Source of the DNA: a virus | Reading direction: 5' to 3' (one strand) | DNA: 58,512 nt | IMG/VR virus record: IMGVR_UViG_3300044646_001108 | Location: 1 to 58,512 of that record | Part shown: positions 16,901-25,076 of the stretch, in pieces | How positions within the stretch are numbered: position 1 is the stretch's first letter | Layout of the letters: every line of letters begins with the position of its first letter | Notes under the pieces: generated by a model | What the model saw: the letters and a program-made list of their open reading frames with translations, nothing else | What the model was told of the DNA's origin: nothing | The model's database searches: none | Position numbers and translations under genes: made by a program

Positions 16901-19900
16901 CTCGACCGGGAAACCGGCGATCTGCGCACCCTTGAAGAACACGTCGCGGTATCCGCTGGGGTGAACTGGCGCGGCAGGGTCCCAGCCATTGCGCTTCACA
17001 ACAACGCCAGGGAAGAACGACGTAACCGCGTCGATCATGTTGTCCAGTTCACGCAGGTCTTCGACAACCAGCGTCGAGCGGACAACGTCACCGATCTTGG
17101 TGTGGTCCCCGCCGTAGTCGAACCAAATCTTGCCGAACGCGCGGGGAAACTTCTTGATGGGACCGGCTTGCAGGGTCATGCCTTCGCGGTCCGCAACCCT
17201 GAGCATGCGCGTGTCGTAGCGAGCCTTGATGGTTGGCGCGCGAGCCAGAAGCGCCTTGGTGTTCTGGTAGACCTGGAAGATGTCTTGCTCAGCCAGCAAG
17301 ACCGTAGCGGGGATGTTCCTGCCTTCGACCAGCGCAGTGACCAGCTGTTCACGCGGAGGCGGGGGCGGCTCTCTGCGCTTAGCCTGCGGCGCCGCGCCAG
17401 TTGCTGACTGGGCGCCACCAAACGTCACAGTTGGCGCGCTCATCTGGTAACCCGAGTACATCGGGAACCTGCCCAAAGAAGCTGGCGCTGCCTGCGACGA
17501 CTGGAAACTCCCGGTCCCTACACCCGTAGCACCGGGCTGAGCAGGCTGCGCAGCAGATGTTACGGGCGCGACACCACCCCTGGCAACCACTGCAGCCAAG
17601 GCGGGCGGCATAGAAGACTTCGCTGCCTCGCGCTTCTGGTATTCCTTGAACGCATTGACGATGGCTTCCCGAGCCTGGATGACTCGCTGCCGATCCTTGA
17701 TGTACTGAGGACCGCGCAGGGCTGCGCTCAACTTGTTCAGGATGTCGACCAGGATGTCTTTGAACTGTTGAGCAAGGGTCTTGTCCTGGAAGCTGTCGAA
17801 CAGCCTGTTGAGAAGCTGTGGATCGGTGGCTTGCTGACCGACCGTGTAAGCCACCAGTTCAGACTCAAGCTCTTGTTGAGTCATCGGGCGACCAACCTCG
17901 CGCATCCGCGACGCGTTCAGGCTGTCGAACAGCCGTTGCTGCATCTGCGGGTCAACAGCCTTGACCACCGCATCGCGAAGCGCCTTGTAGACGTCGGCGT
18001 AACGGGTCTCCAGGACGTGGGTCAACTCATGCCACGTCGTGTCCATCAGATCGGCATTGGCTCCAACCAGGATGGTGTCGCCTACACGGTAGCCATTGAA
18101 CGCACCGAGGTTGCGGGTCTCGCCAGCCTCGTTGGTGACAGTCATCCCCTGCTCGCCAAAGTCCACCCAGTGAACGTTGACCCCAAATGCCTGAGCGAGA
18201 GCCTTGGCGAAGGTGTTCAATCGCTTGTCTGAAGTGACCTCCGTCACATTCAGCTGCTCTCCAGGGTTGACGCCGAGGTCCTGCCCAATGCTTGCCAGCG
18301 CATTGGTCAAGGTTTCCGGCTGGGATTGCTGCTGGCTAACAGCTGTTCCCAGTGCCTGTTGATTTCGGGCGTCTACCTCGTCCAGCATCTGCTGCAGGTC
18401 GTTCTGGTCCACGGTTCCCGCAGCGCTGACGTCGGACCGCAGGCTCATGGGCTGAGCCTGTGGCTGAGCCTGACCCAAATTCAAATCGGAATTTTGACCA
18501 GGGACAGCTGTTGACAGCTGTTGATCTGCTGTTGCCCCAGGAAGGTTTTGATCAAGGTCGCCGAGCGCGGGGTCTGTACGCTCACCACCTGCCATCACGC
18601 CTTGGGCGAATGCATCGAGGTCAACCGACGGCTCCACCCGTCCACGGTTGTAGCGGTCATCAGGGTTGGGAATGTCATTGACCAGACCTTGCGGCGAGAA
18701 CGGGTCAGCCGCCGGTGGCGCGGCGAGCGGATCAAAACTTGGATCAACTCGACCACGGTCGTACCGAGCATCAGGACCTGGGGTGTCGTTGACGATTGCG
18801 CCCGGCTTGATGAGGTTCTCGACAGCGGTCGGCGTTCCTCGGTTGGGGTCTAGGGCGGAGATCGCCTGTTGACCAGTCTGCACATCATCGAAGCTCCGAC
18901 TCTCAACGCCGCGATCAATTGCGTCGGCAATGCGCTGCTCGTTCGTTGGGATTGCGGCACGAACGGCGCCGACCGGACCGCCGCCGATTGCCCCAAGGAC
19001 AAGGTTTGCAGCAGAGCCTTCGCCGATCTCTTTGTTCTCGATCTGGGACCGAATGCCGATGTCAGCCGCAACGCCTTCACCAACTTCCTGGACGCCTTCT
19101 TCAAGCGCACTGGCGCTGCCGCCAACAGCCACGCGACCCGCCACGGTTCTGCCACCGACGCGAGCCAAAAGATCGTCATACGCGCCCGTGACGAGCTTGC
19201 CAGTCACCCTGCCGCCAAGCGCCGCGACCATCCCCTGAAGGACCGCAGCGCTCTCGCCAGCTTTGTCGGTCACGATCCTGCGAGCCTCTGCTTGCGGAAT
19301 CTTCCGATCAATCATCGCCTTGTAGTAGGGGCTGACTTCCAACAGCTGTTGATGGCTCAGCTTGCCGATGTACTCCTTGGCTGAGTTCACGCCTTCGCCA
19401 GCAGCCATGCCGCCGCCGACAGCTGCAGCTGCGTTTGGGTTCCTGGTGACAATTGCAGTTGCCACAACCGGAGCCAGCGAACCCAAAACACCAACGGCTT
19501 GCAGGGCGTAGCCCGCCACCGTTGGGTCGTCGCCCCAGCTGAACTCACCCTTGAAGATGTTGCCCTTCGGCTCAGCGCCAGCCATGCGACGCTTGCCCTC
19601 TTCGGACATGCCAGCAAGGATGTCTTTCTGAACCTTGTCGCCGTAGTTGGCGAGGGCGTCGGTCCCTGGAACACTGACACCAGATAGCGCACGGTCGACG
19701 GCGATCCTCGCCTGTTGCTTGTCCTCCATCTGATCTTGAATGGATCGGATGCCAAGCGCATCCATCAGCGCCATGCGGGCATAGTTAAACAGCCGCATCC
19801 CAGGCGTCCCCTTGTCCATGATGTCGCCAGTCGCAACGTCACGAACAATGCCCTTGACTCCACTCTCGACACCCTTGGGAGCCCGCAGGGTCCCGCCAAC

Positions 19901-20410
19901 AAGACTTCCTGTGCCAACGCGAGCAGCGTCGCCCACAAACTCGCCAACGCTGTAGTCCTGTGAAGTGCCAGCCGTGCCGCCGAACTCAGGCGAAACACCG
20001 TCTGGCATACCGGCTTGCGGCTCTGCTGGTAACGCGCTGCGACTGACCTGGGGCTGCGCAGGAGCGGCAGAAGCTGCAGAAGCGGCTGGTCTGGAAGCCT
20101 GGGCGGGGGCGGGAGCGACTCTTTGCTGTTGTTGAACAGCTGTCGGTATTGCTTGCGCGCGAGCGGGCGGCGGTGTGTCTGCAACAGGCAGAGCCGGGTC
20201 AGGAAGAGGCGGAGCAGCTGGCTTCACCCCACCGACGTTTGCGCGGCGCAGAATCCGAATAGACAGATCGTCTGTCGCCTCGGAGCCGCCAGTAATTGCC
20301 TCAGAAGTCTGGGCTGCAGCAGCATCTTGCATAGCCGCAGCACGACGACCCGGCTCACCAGTAATGCCTGCCCGACGCAGGACCCGGTCTTCAAATGACA
20401 GTTCGCTCAT
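10949..20410 (-). CDS. Giant polyvalent virion (ejection) protein, 3153 residues
   Basis: The last late gene. In order: two N-terminal copies of an RILRRA-type motif (residues about 6-14 and 50-58); a Pro/Ala linker; Ala/Gly hydrophobic stretches near 305-340 and 475; a zincin-like WHELTHVLE near 792; a RelA/SpoT-synthetase-like region about 1060-1190 (VVRSTLVVEDLRELDN, GYRD, VELQMNF); an ADP-ribosyltransferase-like region about 1895-2020 (GVHYGNARTE ... RVYFYIE); a BECR-nuclease-like region about 2140-2190 (VVAIVHPD ... SVYPMNED); and a large-polyvalent-protein-type domain from about 2320 on, with a transmembrane segment near 2807-2830. Such proteins are packaged and injected with the DNA, protecting it or altering the host, as DarB-like proteins do. 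Domain calls other than the overall class are by eye. Confidence 0.85.
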   Translation of the reverse strand: MSELSFEDRVLRRAGITGEPGRRAAAMQDAAAAQTSEAITGGSEATDDLSIRILRRANVGGVKPAAPPLPDPALPVADTPPPARAQAIPTAVQQQQRVAPAPAQASRPAASAASAAPAQPQVSRSALPAEPQAGMPDGVSPEFGGTAGTSQDYSVGEFVGDAARVGTGSLVGGTLRAPKGVESGVKGIVRDVATGDIMDKGTPGMRLFNYARMALMDALGIRSIQDQMEDKQQARIAVDRALSGVSVPGTDALANYGDKVQKDILAGMSEEGKRRMAGAEPKGNIFKGEFSWGDDPTVAGYALQAVGVLGSLAPVVATAIVTRNPNAAAAVGGGMAAGEGVNSAKEYIGKLSHQQLLEVSPYYKAMIDRKIPQAEARRIVTDKAGESAAVLQGMVAALGGRVTGKLVTGAYDDLLARVGGRTVAGRVAVGGSASALEEGVQEVGEGVAADIGIRSQIENKEIGEGSAANLVLGAIGGGPVGAVRAAIPTNEQRIADAIDRGVESRSFDDVQTGQQAISALDPNRGTPTAVENLIKPGAIVNDTPGPDARYDRGRVDPSFDPLAAPPAADPFSPQGLVNDIPNPDDRYNRGRVEPSVDLDAFAQGVMAGGERTDPALGDLDQNLPGATADQQLSTAVPGQNSDLNLGQAQPQAQPMSLRSDVSAAGTVDQNDLQQMLDEVDARNQQALGTAVSQQQSQPETLTNALASIGQDLGVNPGEQLNVTEVTSDKRLNTFAKALAQAFGVNVHWVDFGEQGMTVTNEAGETRNLGAFNGYRVGDTILVGANADLMDTTWHELTHVLETRYADVYKALRDAVVKAVDPQMQQRLFDSLNASRMREVGRPMTQQELESELVAYTVGQQATDPQLLNRLFDSFQDKTLAQQFKDILVDILNKLSAALRGPQYIKDRQRVIQAREAIVNAFKEYQKREAAKSSMPPALAAVVARGGVAPVTSAAQPAQPGATGVGTGSFQSSQAAPASLGRFPMYSGYQMSAPTVTFGGAQSATGAAPQAKRREPPPPPREQLVTALVEGRNIPATVLLAEQDIFQVYQNTKALLARAPTIKARYDTRMLRVADREGMTLQAGPIKKFPRAFGKIWFDYGGDHTKIGDVVRSTLVVEDLRELDNMIDAVTSFFPGVVVKRNGWDPAAPVHPSGYRDVFFKGAQIAGFPVELQMNFAQMLDAKGVAHKLYEQAEKLRRAMSSRENPMSPGDLSAAQDKINELEREQFEIYSEAAEEVFDRVNRARQSASDMGTPSDVQVDSPNVRGAVSPVRGLSSQAESPPLGARVTGTPPTSKNVVPAGNEVGIDATLSSPRAIPNESVPQQQVSVQAQRRLPVEPANPLSPTVDAQEAEGRIARRLKRKDGVGSPVNDRVEFGSGNQKLVLGKITAQDWLDRVQLLLSSEELKDSRSWYRQLDEALRPVFGGTTPQYALAWLMSQKRASPTKGMTDVLRAADMAAGKQEVKKAGLNQDALIDILSGRMPEGGIGAKLMDFLDSELGRSTRTIVKDDPRGRQPAAIDVWATRDIGFVDETVFEFLRKRFGDEAVQQLAPDKTTTGESQYEYGIDFYNDVVDFLNSRNFDGGGWTAREVQAVGWVTMQRAMGIRAEFVRDIIGGNTRRVSIGLAPGADSVLAGKLAGKEIPVDVAQREISFLADLAGIRVRQNVSGVGAYLQWIEGAIQIDALASPEAVSDFMDMVGYAFQQTEVISTRPLASGKNMAIDVMSPDLKTVDQATSFFAKFLESAPKDKEGNILAPGFQQIVVDGVPGIRLLNFAGNWRQTQVAEILRAINTTEDSLGVKLTDINTKQVVLESTKNDWKESPNGDVYLNSLRNRGRLQESEQLQRRYAPSRVDVAGDGTVSWQPAAASRVVRLDQPPIRSGTGGGRILGEAQPGASSFVGVHYGNARTETLVGNRYGTGIKGAEARRLDGSGDPRIKRRVYFYIENDMGRMPRAESGLGQYVYSQQFDNILAPGDDMSRLYRASQQDFNAFESSIVDAGYDGYAVPNMGMMVILNHDVPVDYEGTRTEITQRAEKPALTEAGQFSRRDVQLAADGDPRAPRVFGISKTPAVLKAVGSPDQLVVMDPATVMKVVNPGMFGKNTEDAVRRNTVGMVVPVKARIALTVDELRDVPRQIADPVAVFRSEGDRAGRRYGYKVLLDLVKDGNPVVAIVHPDVRYGDDRATQIASVYPMNEDRSLAETNGELTRTGQLLYFHKGKALALASKIGNKLPSLSRTAAVGSKAPGQVPNRQFQPLSNSNFARQVSLQGNRFALGERTMTERVSNMLANEVSRATDVQQQVVAQGGVVTEETNIENSLHRMHGRAGNRIDDFRKNVVRPLIQEAAQQGVDLNDVALYMYANHAAERNAHIASINPQFAGDGSGMSNADAQSVIASLQAKGAQFAKIKSIADRFQAITRLTGQTLLDGGLIDNATLQSWRSGWQYYVPLKGFERIAEGKATGNPRFDPRDPFFRRAMGRGSRAGQIVENILKDYEEAIVAAEKNKLRQAVLKFFLQNPDSALWDVDPMVMQKRWNKTNNIVDYALVKDEGVNTIGVRVNGVPRSIRINDPGLLSDLQMTPLLSGKLAEVYLGVFGSINRTLGKLWTALSPAFVLINAGRDLEYATAKTAVERGGKATIDIWRDFMPVAYSVMRAERNNNWAGNPELRAYYDMYRTDGGKTGFMDLVGLEQRQQRVISDYRNAQASLKEPRTYHRLALRYLQSAEDLIMDVNAGIENAARVAAYKSVIERAGYNHTNAPKAVREEAATVAKNLTVNFNRRGKMTPFLAPLYLFINPAIQGAVSVSKLVMSKKGGALAGSLVGLGYIVATMAAGAAGDDDDPYWDKESNRSAKLKNLMWFGPNGEQYTVPLAYGLGFFVNLGYAMKDLERGRDPWKVAAFMRDSFFTHFSPLGAADNAATFVSPTIVDPFIVLTSEKRENGMPLLPPDYKGGATPDSERYWTNTRDTFLQRFTTWMNEATGGSPGKSGKVDVSPETLSYLLTFTTGGAGTFVKDTITAVDLSLNVGPDAALDKNAYPILKAFYRRDTGRGDQSSFFENSQRVKEAKAELQNAESDNASANARARIRENELFAQLDSSQRFIVKQLSLLRKEEIDIRDNKSLSRREQYDRLQFIDKERRKLESEFNKEFYAIQRQAGEPR

Positions 20411-20412
20411 CG

Positions 20413-21873
20413 TTACTCATCCGCTGCTGGAAGCGCTTGCGCGGCTTGACCCTGCTGATTGAATCGTCGACCGTAGTTCACTAGCACCCCGGCAAGCTCG
20501 CCACCGTCCGCCCTCTTCCTCCAGTCATCGAAGATTTCTGCGTGAGCAGCAGCTTCAATGGCTCGCTTCTCCTCCCTGGTCATGGCGCGCTTGAGTGAAT
20601 CCTCTTGGCGCTGGATGAGGTTAGGCAGGACGGCGTTGACCTGCTGGCGCATGATCGAGAACTGATCGTTCGCGAACACCTGAGCAGCTGCACCCTGCAA
20701 ACCGCCCTTAGTCCTCGCCCACTCTTGAATGGAGCCGTGTTGAGCGAACGCGCCGGTAACAGCTGGCACCTTGCCGTCCAGGTTTGCGAACGCTGAAGCG
20801 AACCGCTGGGCGCTGGTTGCGGTGTCGGTCTTTATTCCAGCCGCATCATTTCTTCCACGGTAGTAATCAGTCTGCGCGCCAATCAATCCCTTGCGGGCGT
20901 CGAGCAGCGAGGCATTTGTCCGCGCATTGGATGCGCTCGCGTTGGCGCTGGTAACGGCAGCGTTGGCATTCGTGACCGCAGCATCTCCAGCCTTGCCCTG
21001 GTAAGTGATGGTGGACTGGTCCTTCATCGCGGCAAGGGGCTTGCCAATGGCGGCGTCGTACACCTCTGGGGCGTATAGCGCAGCCAGATGCCCAATCGGG
21101 GTCCGCGTGACTGTCTCGCGACCATTTCCATCCGTAGCTCTGCGCACCGCAAAGATGTTTGGAAAGCCGTAGCTCTTGCTGCTCTTGTCTTCATCTACGC
21201 CGCCAACAATCGTCAGATTGCTGGGGTCCATACCAAGCTTTGCCGCAAGTGATGCAGTAGCCTGCTGGTCTCCGCTCAGCGCCTGACGGAACATGTCCCT
21301 GTTGCCTCGCTGTTCAAGCATGTTGCCAAAGGTGATCAGCGAGTTCATCTCGCCCTGGTCAACCTTGCCAGCCTTTGCGCGAGCCTGGAATACTGCGACC
21401 TGAAAATCAGCGATGCCGCGCAGACCCTCCGGGGAGGTAAGGTCAAGGGGCACACGGGACTTGATTGTTGCGGGAGGGGGCGGGATGACCGTGTCCGGCT
21501 GCTTGACCCCATTAACCACCGCCCCAGGTTGAGCGAAAGCCACTTCGCGACCAGCAGGCTGGGCGTTTGGATTCGGGCGCTCAACGTCCTTGAATAGGTA
21601 TCGGCTTGCAGCGTCGTTGATGCCGGTGATCATGTCTTCTTCGCGTTGACGCTGACGGCGCTGGTACTCCTGGTTCTCAACCTCAAAGCCAAATCGCTTT
21701 TCCTGCCGACCGGCTTCGGCTTCAGCAAATCGTTGACGCTGCCGCTCGCCCTGCAGCTGAGACATGGTGAGGGCGGAGCGACGCGAGCCTTCCATGCCGC
21801 GCTCATTGGCGTCCGCCGCTTCGTTGAGGACATCCGCGATGCCCTTCTGGGGTGGGATTGCGTAGGTCGCCAT
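20413..21873 (-). CDS. Internal virion/ejection protein
   Basis: 486 residues, Ala/Gln/Arg-rich and predicted largely helical, with a coiled-coil block near residues 35-80 (GERQRQRFAEAEAGRQEKR). No enzymatic motif found. Its place between the S74-domain protein and the giant protein, with 1-2 nt spacing, matches the ejection-protein cluster of Bcep22- and P22-type podoviruses. Confidence 0.7.
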   Translation of the reverse strand: MATYAIPPQKGIADVLNEAADANERGMEGSRRSALTMSQLQGERQRQRFAEAEAGRQEKRFGFEVENQEYQRRQRQREEDMITGINDAASRYLFKDVERPNPNAQPAGREVAFAQPGAVVNGVKQPDTVIPPPPATIKSRVPLDLTSPEGLRGIADFQVAVFQARAKAGKVDQGEMNSLITFGNMLEQRGNRDMFRQALSGDQQATASLAAKLGMDPSNLTIVGGVDEDKSSKSYGFPNIFAVRRATDGNGRETVTRTPIGHLAALYAPEVYDAAIGKPLAAMKDQSTITYQGKAGDAAVTNANAAVTSANASASNARTNASLLDARKGLIGAQTDYYRGRNDAAGIKTDTATSAQRFASAFANLDGKVPAVTGAFAQHGSIQEWARTKGGLQGAAAQVFANDQFSIMRQQVNAVLPNLIQRQEDSLKRAMTREEKRAIEAAAHAEIFDDWRKRADGGELAGVLVNYGRRFNQQGQAAQALPAADE

Positions 21874-23159
21874 CAGCTTCTCCGAATTGCTTGTTTCCGC
21901 ACTGGGGTATGGGTTTCCTGAACTAGGTTGTCGAGAGCCTCTTTGCCGACCTTGCGTACCGTGTCAGCAGGCAAGACATACTCGCCGTTCGAAAGGCGAA
22001 TGGGGTCTCCGGTGTCCTGGTTTACAGCCTTGACGCTGTCCGACGTCCCAGTTCCGGGTCCGCGCACAATCCCGCCGCCCTTCATCTTCTTGGCTTTGCG
22101 TGAGCCGCCGCTCAGGGCTTCAACCTTGGCATCAAGGTCCTTGATTGCGCCCAGTGCCACACCGATGGCGTCTTGAACGTTGATTGCCTTGCCGTTGCCA
22201 ACACCCGTCTGGCGAGCGAAGTCTTCGGCATAAGGACCGACGTGTCGCCCTTCGTCCTCGACGCCCTCTTTGTAAGTCCAGCGCTCAACTGGCATGTTCC
22301 GAACAGCGCCAAGAGCCTCGCCGCGAGCCATTGGCTGCTTATCCTTCTTCATGTCTTCTGACGACATGAAGTACATCATTGCCGCAGTGCCAGCCAGCTG
22401 CCCAAGCCCCGATATGGCGGCGTTGTCTGCTTGGTACGCGGTCAGCTGGTTTGCGTACTGCTGGTTCATCATGTTCCCAAGAGAGCCCTGCCCCGCCATT
22501 GCCCCGCTGAGACCACGCATCGCCCCGTCGTAACCCCGCGCCATGCCAGCGTCTTGCGCATTGAACAGCGCGGCGTTGCTGTTGCCAACATTGGAGCCAG
22601 TGCCGATTGCCGACAGCTGCGTCTGCGGAAGATTTCTTCCGACGTTGATGGCGTTCGTGCGCTTCTGGTCGAGCATCTGATCCGCAGCCAGTCGGGCGTT
22701 GGTCATTGCGCCAGCCTTCTGCGCAGTCGTTGCCAGAGCAATCTCGTTGTTCAGGTCTGCAAACCGGGCGGCATTGGGGTTGATGCCCATGCGCGACAGG
22801 TTGCGAACAGCTGTTGCCCTGGCTGTCGACGCAGCCTGCTCGACGTCAGACGCCGCGCGACCAGCCATGAGATTTCTGTACCCGGCTCTGTCTTGATTCA
22901 GTGCCTCGGTAACCATCTGGTTCTCTAGAGCCCTGAACGGCTGGCGGTCATCCTGCGCTTCGCGAGCCATCTGCATCGCCATGCGCTGACCTTCCAGGTT
23001 TGCGTTGACCATGCGCTGGTAGAAAGGCATGGTCTCCTGGAATCGGCGCTCAGAAAATTCCATCTGTCGGTTGCCGAGCGCGGTCATCTGATTGCCGAGC
23101 GCGGTCATCGCATTGGCGATGGGGGTCATGTCTGGCGGCGGCGGCGCATCACTGCACAT
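21873..23159 (-). CDS. Virion protein with S74-type intramolecular chaperone domain
   Basis: 428 residues. Residues 1-260 are helical, Ala/Asn/Met-rich. Residues about 265-350 fit the peptidase S74/intramolecular chaperone domain: SSEDMKKDK in place of the usual SDxRLKxx, then VERWTYKEG and HVGPYAEDFA. In most proteins this domain is the last and cuts itself off. Here it is followed by about 80 residues with a GGGIVRGPGTGTSD / LSNGEYVLPA motif common in phage virion proteins. ATG 23159; the stop overlaps the next ATG (TGATG). Confidence 0.75.
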   Translation of the reverse strand: MCSDAPPPPDMTPIANAMTALGNQMTALGNRQMEFSERRFQETMPFYQRMVNANLEGQRMAMQMAREAQDDRQPFRALENQMVTEALNQDRAGYRNLMAGRAASDVEQAASTARATAVRNLSRMGINPNAARFADLNNEIALATTAQKAGAMTNARLAADQMLDQKRTNAINVGRNLPQTQLSAIGTGSNVGNSNAALFNAQDAGMARGYDGAMRGLSGAMAGQGSLGNMMNQQYANQLTAYQADNAAISGLGQLAGTAAMMYFMSSEDMKKDKQPMARGEALGAVRNMPVERWTYKEGVEDEGRHVGPYAEDFARQTGVGNGKAINVQDAIGVALGAIKDLDAKVEALSGGSRKAKKMKGGGIVRGPGTGTSDSVKAVNQDTGDPIRLSNGEYVLPADTVRKVGKEALDNLVQETHTPVRKQAIRRS

Positions 23160-23760
23160 GTGCTTCTCCTAAAACTTTGATCAGTTGATTGGCTGTGTGC
23201 TGATAGCCCAGCGCTTGTAAAAGATCGCCCACTCGGTTCACGGTCTTGACGGTGACGCGAATCTCAGTGACCCCAAGGGTCGCAAGAACACGCTCGACGT
23301 ACTGGATCAGCTTGATGCCGATCCGCCCCTTGCGGTGTTCTTTGTCAATGAAGATGGTGTCCTCTTCGGCAATCCACTTTCTTGTGTGCGTGGACTGGGT
23401 CAGATACATCATGCAGTTCCCAACCAACTGACCATTGGTGCGAACCGTGAACAGCATGAAGCGCCCGGTGCGCTCGGCGTTGACCATGTAGTCATAGTCA
23501 GGGTCCAGAGCAACGCCGTGCCTGTACCCTTCAGTTTCTTCCCAATGTCTGCAGTGAAGAGGCTTGACGTCTTCGATAACGTCCTCAATGCGCTCGCACT
23601 GCAGTGAGTAACCGCAGTACTCCTGCGCATCAAATTGGTCAACGTCAATACGACTGAGCCGAACCTGCGACGCTGCGTGAATGATCCCAACAGCCAACTC
23701 GGGGGTAAGCCGGTTGCCAAGATTTTGCTCAAGCGCCAGTTGAAGTGCATCAAGATTCAT
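23149..23760 (-). CDS. GNAT-fold acetyltransferase-like virion-operon protein
   Basis: 203 residues from ATG 23760 (a longer start at 23832 would overlap the upstream gene by 83 nt). The acetyl-CoA-binding motif A is visible as IFIDKEHRKGRIGIKLIQYV, with neighbouring strands FTVRTNGQLVGNCMMYL and TEIRVTVKTVN. Podoviruses often carry a GNAT-like protein among internal or tail genes, related in position to T7 gp13. The substrate is unknown; acetylation may be lost. Confidence 0.8.
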   Translation of the reverse strand: MNLDALQLALEQNLGNRLTPELAVGIIHAASQVRLSRIDVDQFDAQEYCGYSLQCERIEDVIEDVKPLHCRHWEETEGYRHGVALDPDYDYMVNAERTGRFMLFTVRTNGQLVGNCMMYLTQSTHTRKWIAEEDTIFIDKEHRKGRIGIKLIQYVERVLATLGVTEIRVTVKTVNRVGDLLQALGYQHTANQLIKVLGEAHVQ

Positions 23761-24031
23761 GCTGGCGACGGTAGTCAATGATTTTCTCAATGGTCTTGAT
23801 TTGGACCTGCGTCTGACGCATTCCCTCTTCAATCATTTTGTTGCGCCTGTCGCCAATAAAGTCTTCGGCGTACAGGTGCTGCTCAGAAGGCACTTCCCAC
23901 TCTTCTTGAGTTACAAACTTTGCACCCTTGTATTCGCAGGTGAAGGTAAAGTGGATGCCAACTACCCTCCCCTGAAAATAGCGGACTTCGTGGTGGACAG
24001 GGACGTACTTAACGTCTTTGTCGAGAATCAT
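23750..24031 (-). CDS. Small hypothetical late protein
   Basis: 93 residues, beta-rich first half (VKYVPVHHEVRYFQGRVVGI) then a charged helix ending in QVQIKTIEKIIDYRRQ. ATGA-coupled to the gene upstream; overlaps the GNAT gene by 11 nt. No family recognised. Confidence 0.65.
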   Translation of the reverse strand: MILDKDVKYVPVHHEVRYFQGRVVGIHFTFTCEYKGAKFVTQEEWEVPSEQHLYAEDFIGDRRNKMIEEGMRQTQVQIKTIEKIIDYRRQHES

Positions 24032-24231
24032 GAGACCCCCATTTCCTCTTTGTAGCGAGCCTCAACCACAGCAACCAGGTCCTGATGGTCGATCTCAAAA
24101 ACACCTTCAAGCGTCACTGAGCAATCGTCCTTTACGCGCGTCATGCTGCCGACATCCTCAAGGACCCTGAACTTAACCGTAGTGAGTAGCGAGCCAATGT
24201 TTCGCTCGACTGAATAAACTTGAAACCTCAC
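24028..24231 (-). CDS. Small hypothetical late protein
   Basis: 67 residues, acidic C-terminus, mostly beta strands (MRFQVYSVERNIGSLLTTVK). ATGA overlaps with both neighbours place it firmly in the late operon. Function unknown. Confidence 0.65.
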   Translation of the reverse strand: MRFQVYSVERNIGSLLTTVKFRVLEDVGSMTRVKDDCSVTLEGVFEIDHQDLVAVVEARYKEEMGVS

Positions 24232-25076
24232 GACTTGAACCTCCCAAAAAACACCTTAAAGCTCATGAGAAAGTTGCTGGCAATGGAATACGAGCCAGTT
24301 GTTTCAAAGCTTCCTGGATTTGCGGTAACCGACGCGTTGCTGCTCTGATTGCGAATGGTGAGCTTGCCCGTCGCGTTGTTGATGCCGACAGATATGATCC
24401 GCCTCAGCCAACTTGTGCCATCCACATTGCCCCCCGTTTCAAGAAGGATTGAGCCTTGAAACGACATTGTCCCGGACGGAAGAGATGTGTAAATACTTGT
24501 GTTGGTTATAGGGTCAGAGCCAGCGACACTTCGACTGCCAGTAGCCTGAACAATCAAGAAGTCGATGCTTATGCTACTGCCGTCTTCATCAACCGGAGAG
24601 TCAGCAATTGCAACCGTTGAGTCGTATTCGTTCGCGGATATAACAAAACCATACGTTGGAACGTCGACATATTGAGTCTCATAAAACCCAGGCGGGTCTA
24701 CCAAAGTGGTGCCACAAATGACCCCGTATACCGGCGGCTCGTACACAAAGTAAATGTATGAGTATCCTGGCGAAAACACCCCGGTGAAAAAGTCATAATA
24801 CCCAGGATCGTAAACATAAACAGAATAAAAGCTGCCTGGGCTTATTTCTCCGTAGGTGCATGCGTACTCATAGTATGGCGGAGGGTCGACAAAAACCACA
24901 TTCGGCACTACGATATACCCGAGAAACGCTTGTTCCCCAGTTGGGTTTGGGTAATTAACAGCAACGTCTGCAATATAAGCAGAACCTACAATGTGGGGCA
25001 TATTTTCGTCGGTGTCGAAAATAGTGTCAGCCCCGGCTGTCACCCTAATCCTGGAGTTGCTCGCCGTAAATGTCAT
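24228..25076 (-). CDS. Tyr/Pro-rich tail protein
   Basis: 282 residues. Residues about 50-160 carry an unusual run of Tyr, Pro, Gly and Val with few charges (for example DPPPYYEYACTYGE and VYVYDPGYYDFF), a spaced YxDPPxYY pattern. The C-terminal half looks like an ordinary beta-sandwich. No cytoplasmic enzyme motif. Likely an exposed tail or baseplate part. The region is less GC-rich than the rest of the phage. Confidence 0.65.
   Translation of the reverse strand: MTFTASNSRIRVTAGADTIFDTDENMPHIVGSAYIADVAVNYPNPTGEQAFLGYIVVPNVVFVDPPPYYEYACTYGEISPGSFYSVYVYDPGYYDFFTGVFSPGYSYIYFVYEPPVYGVICGTTLVDPPGFYETQYVDVPTYGFVISANEYDSTVAIADSPVDEDGSSISIDFLIVQATGSRSVAGSDPITNTSIYTSLPSGTMSFQGSILLETGGNVDGTSWLRRIISVGINNATGKLTIRNQSSNASVTANPGSFETTGSYSIASNFLMSFKVFFGRFKS

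Noticed and set aside
20150-20160. CGGTATT inside coding sequence (also near 1776 and 43768) as further operators
   Set aside because: They are half-sites without the facing AATACC arm and without a promoter.
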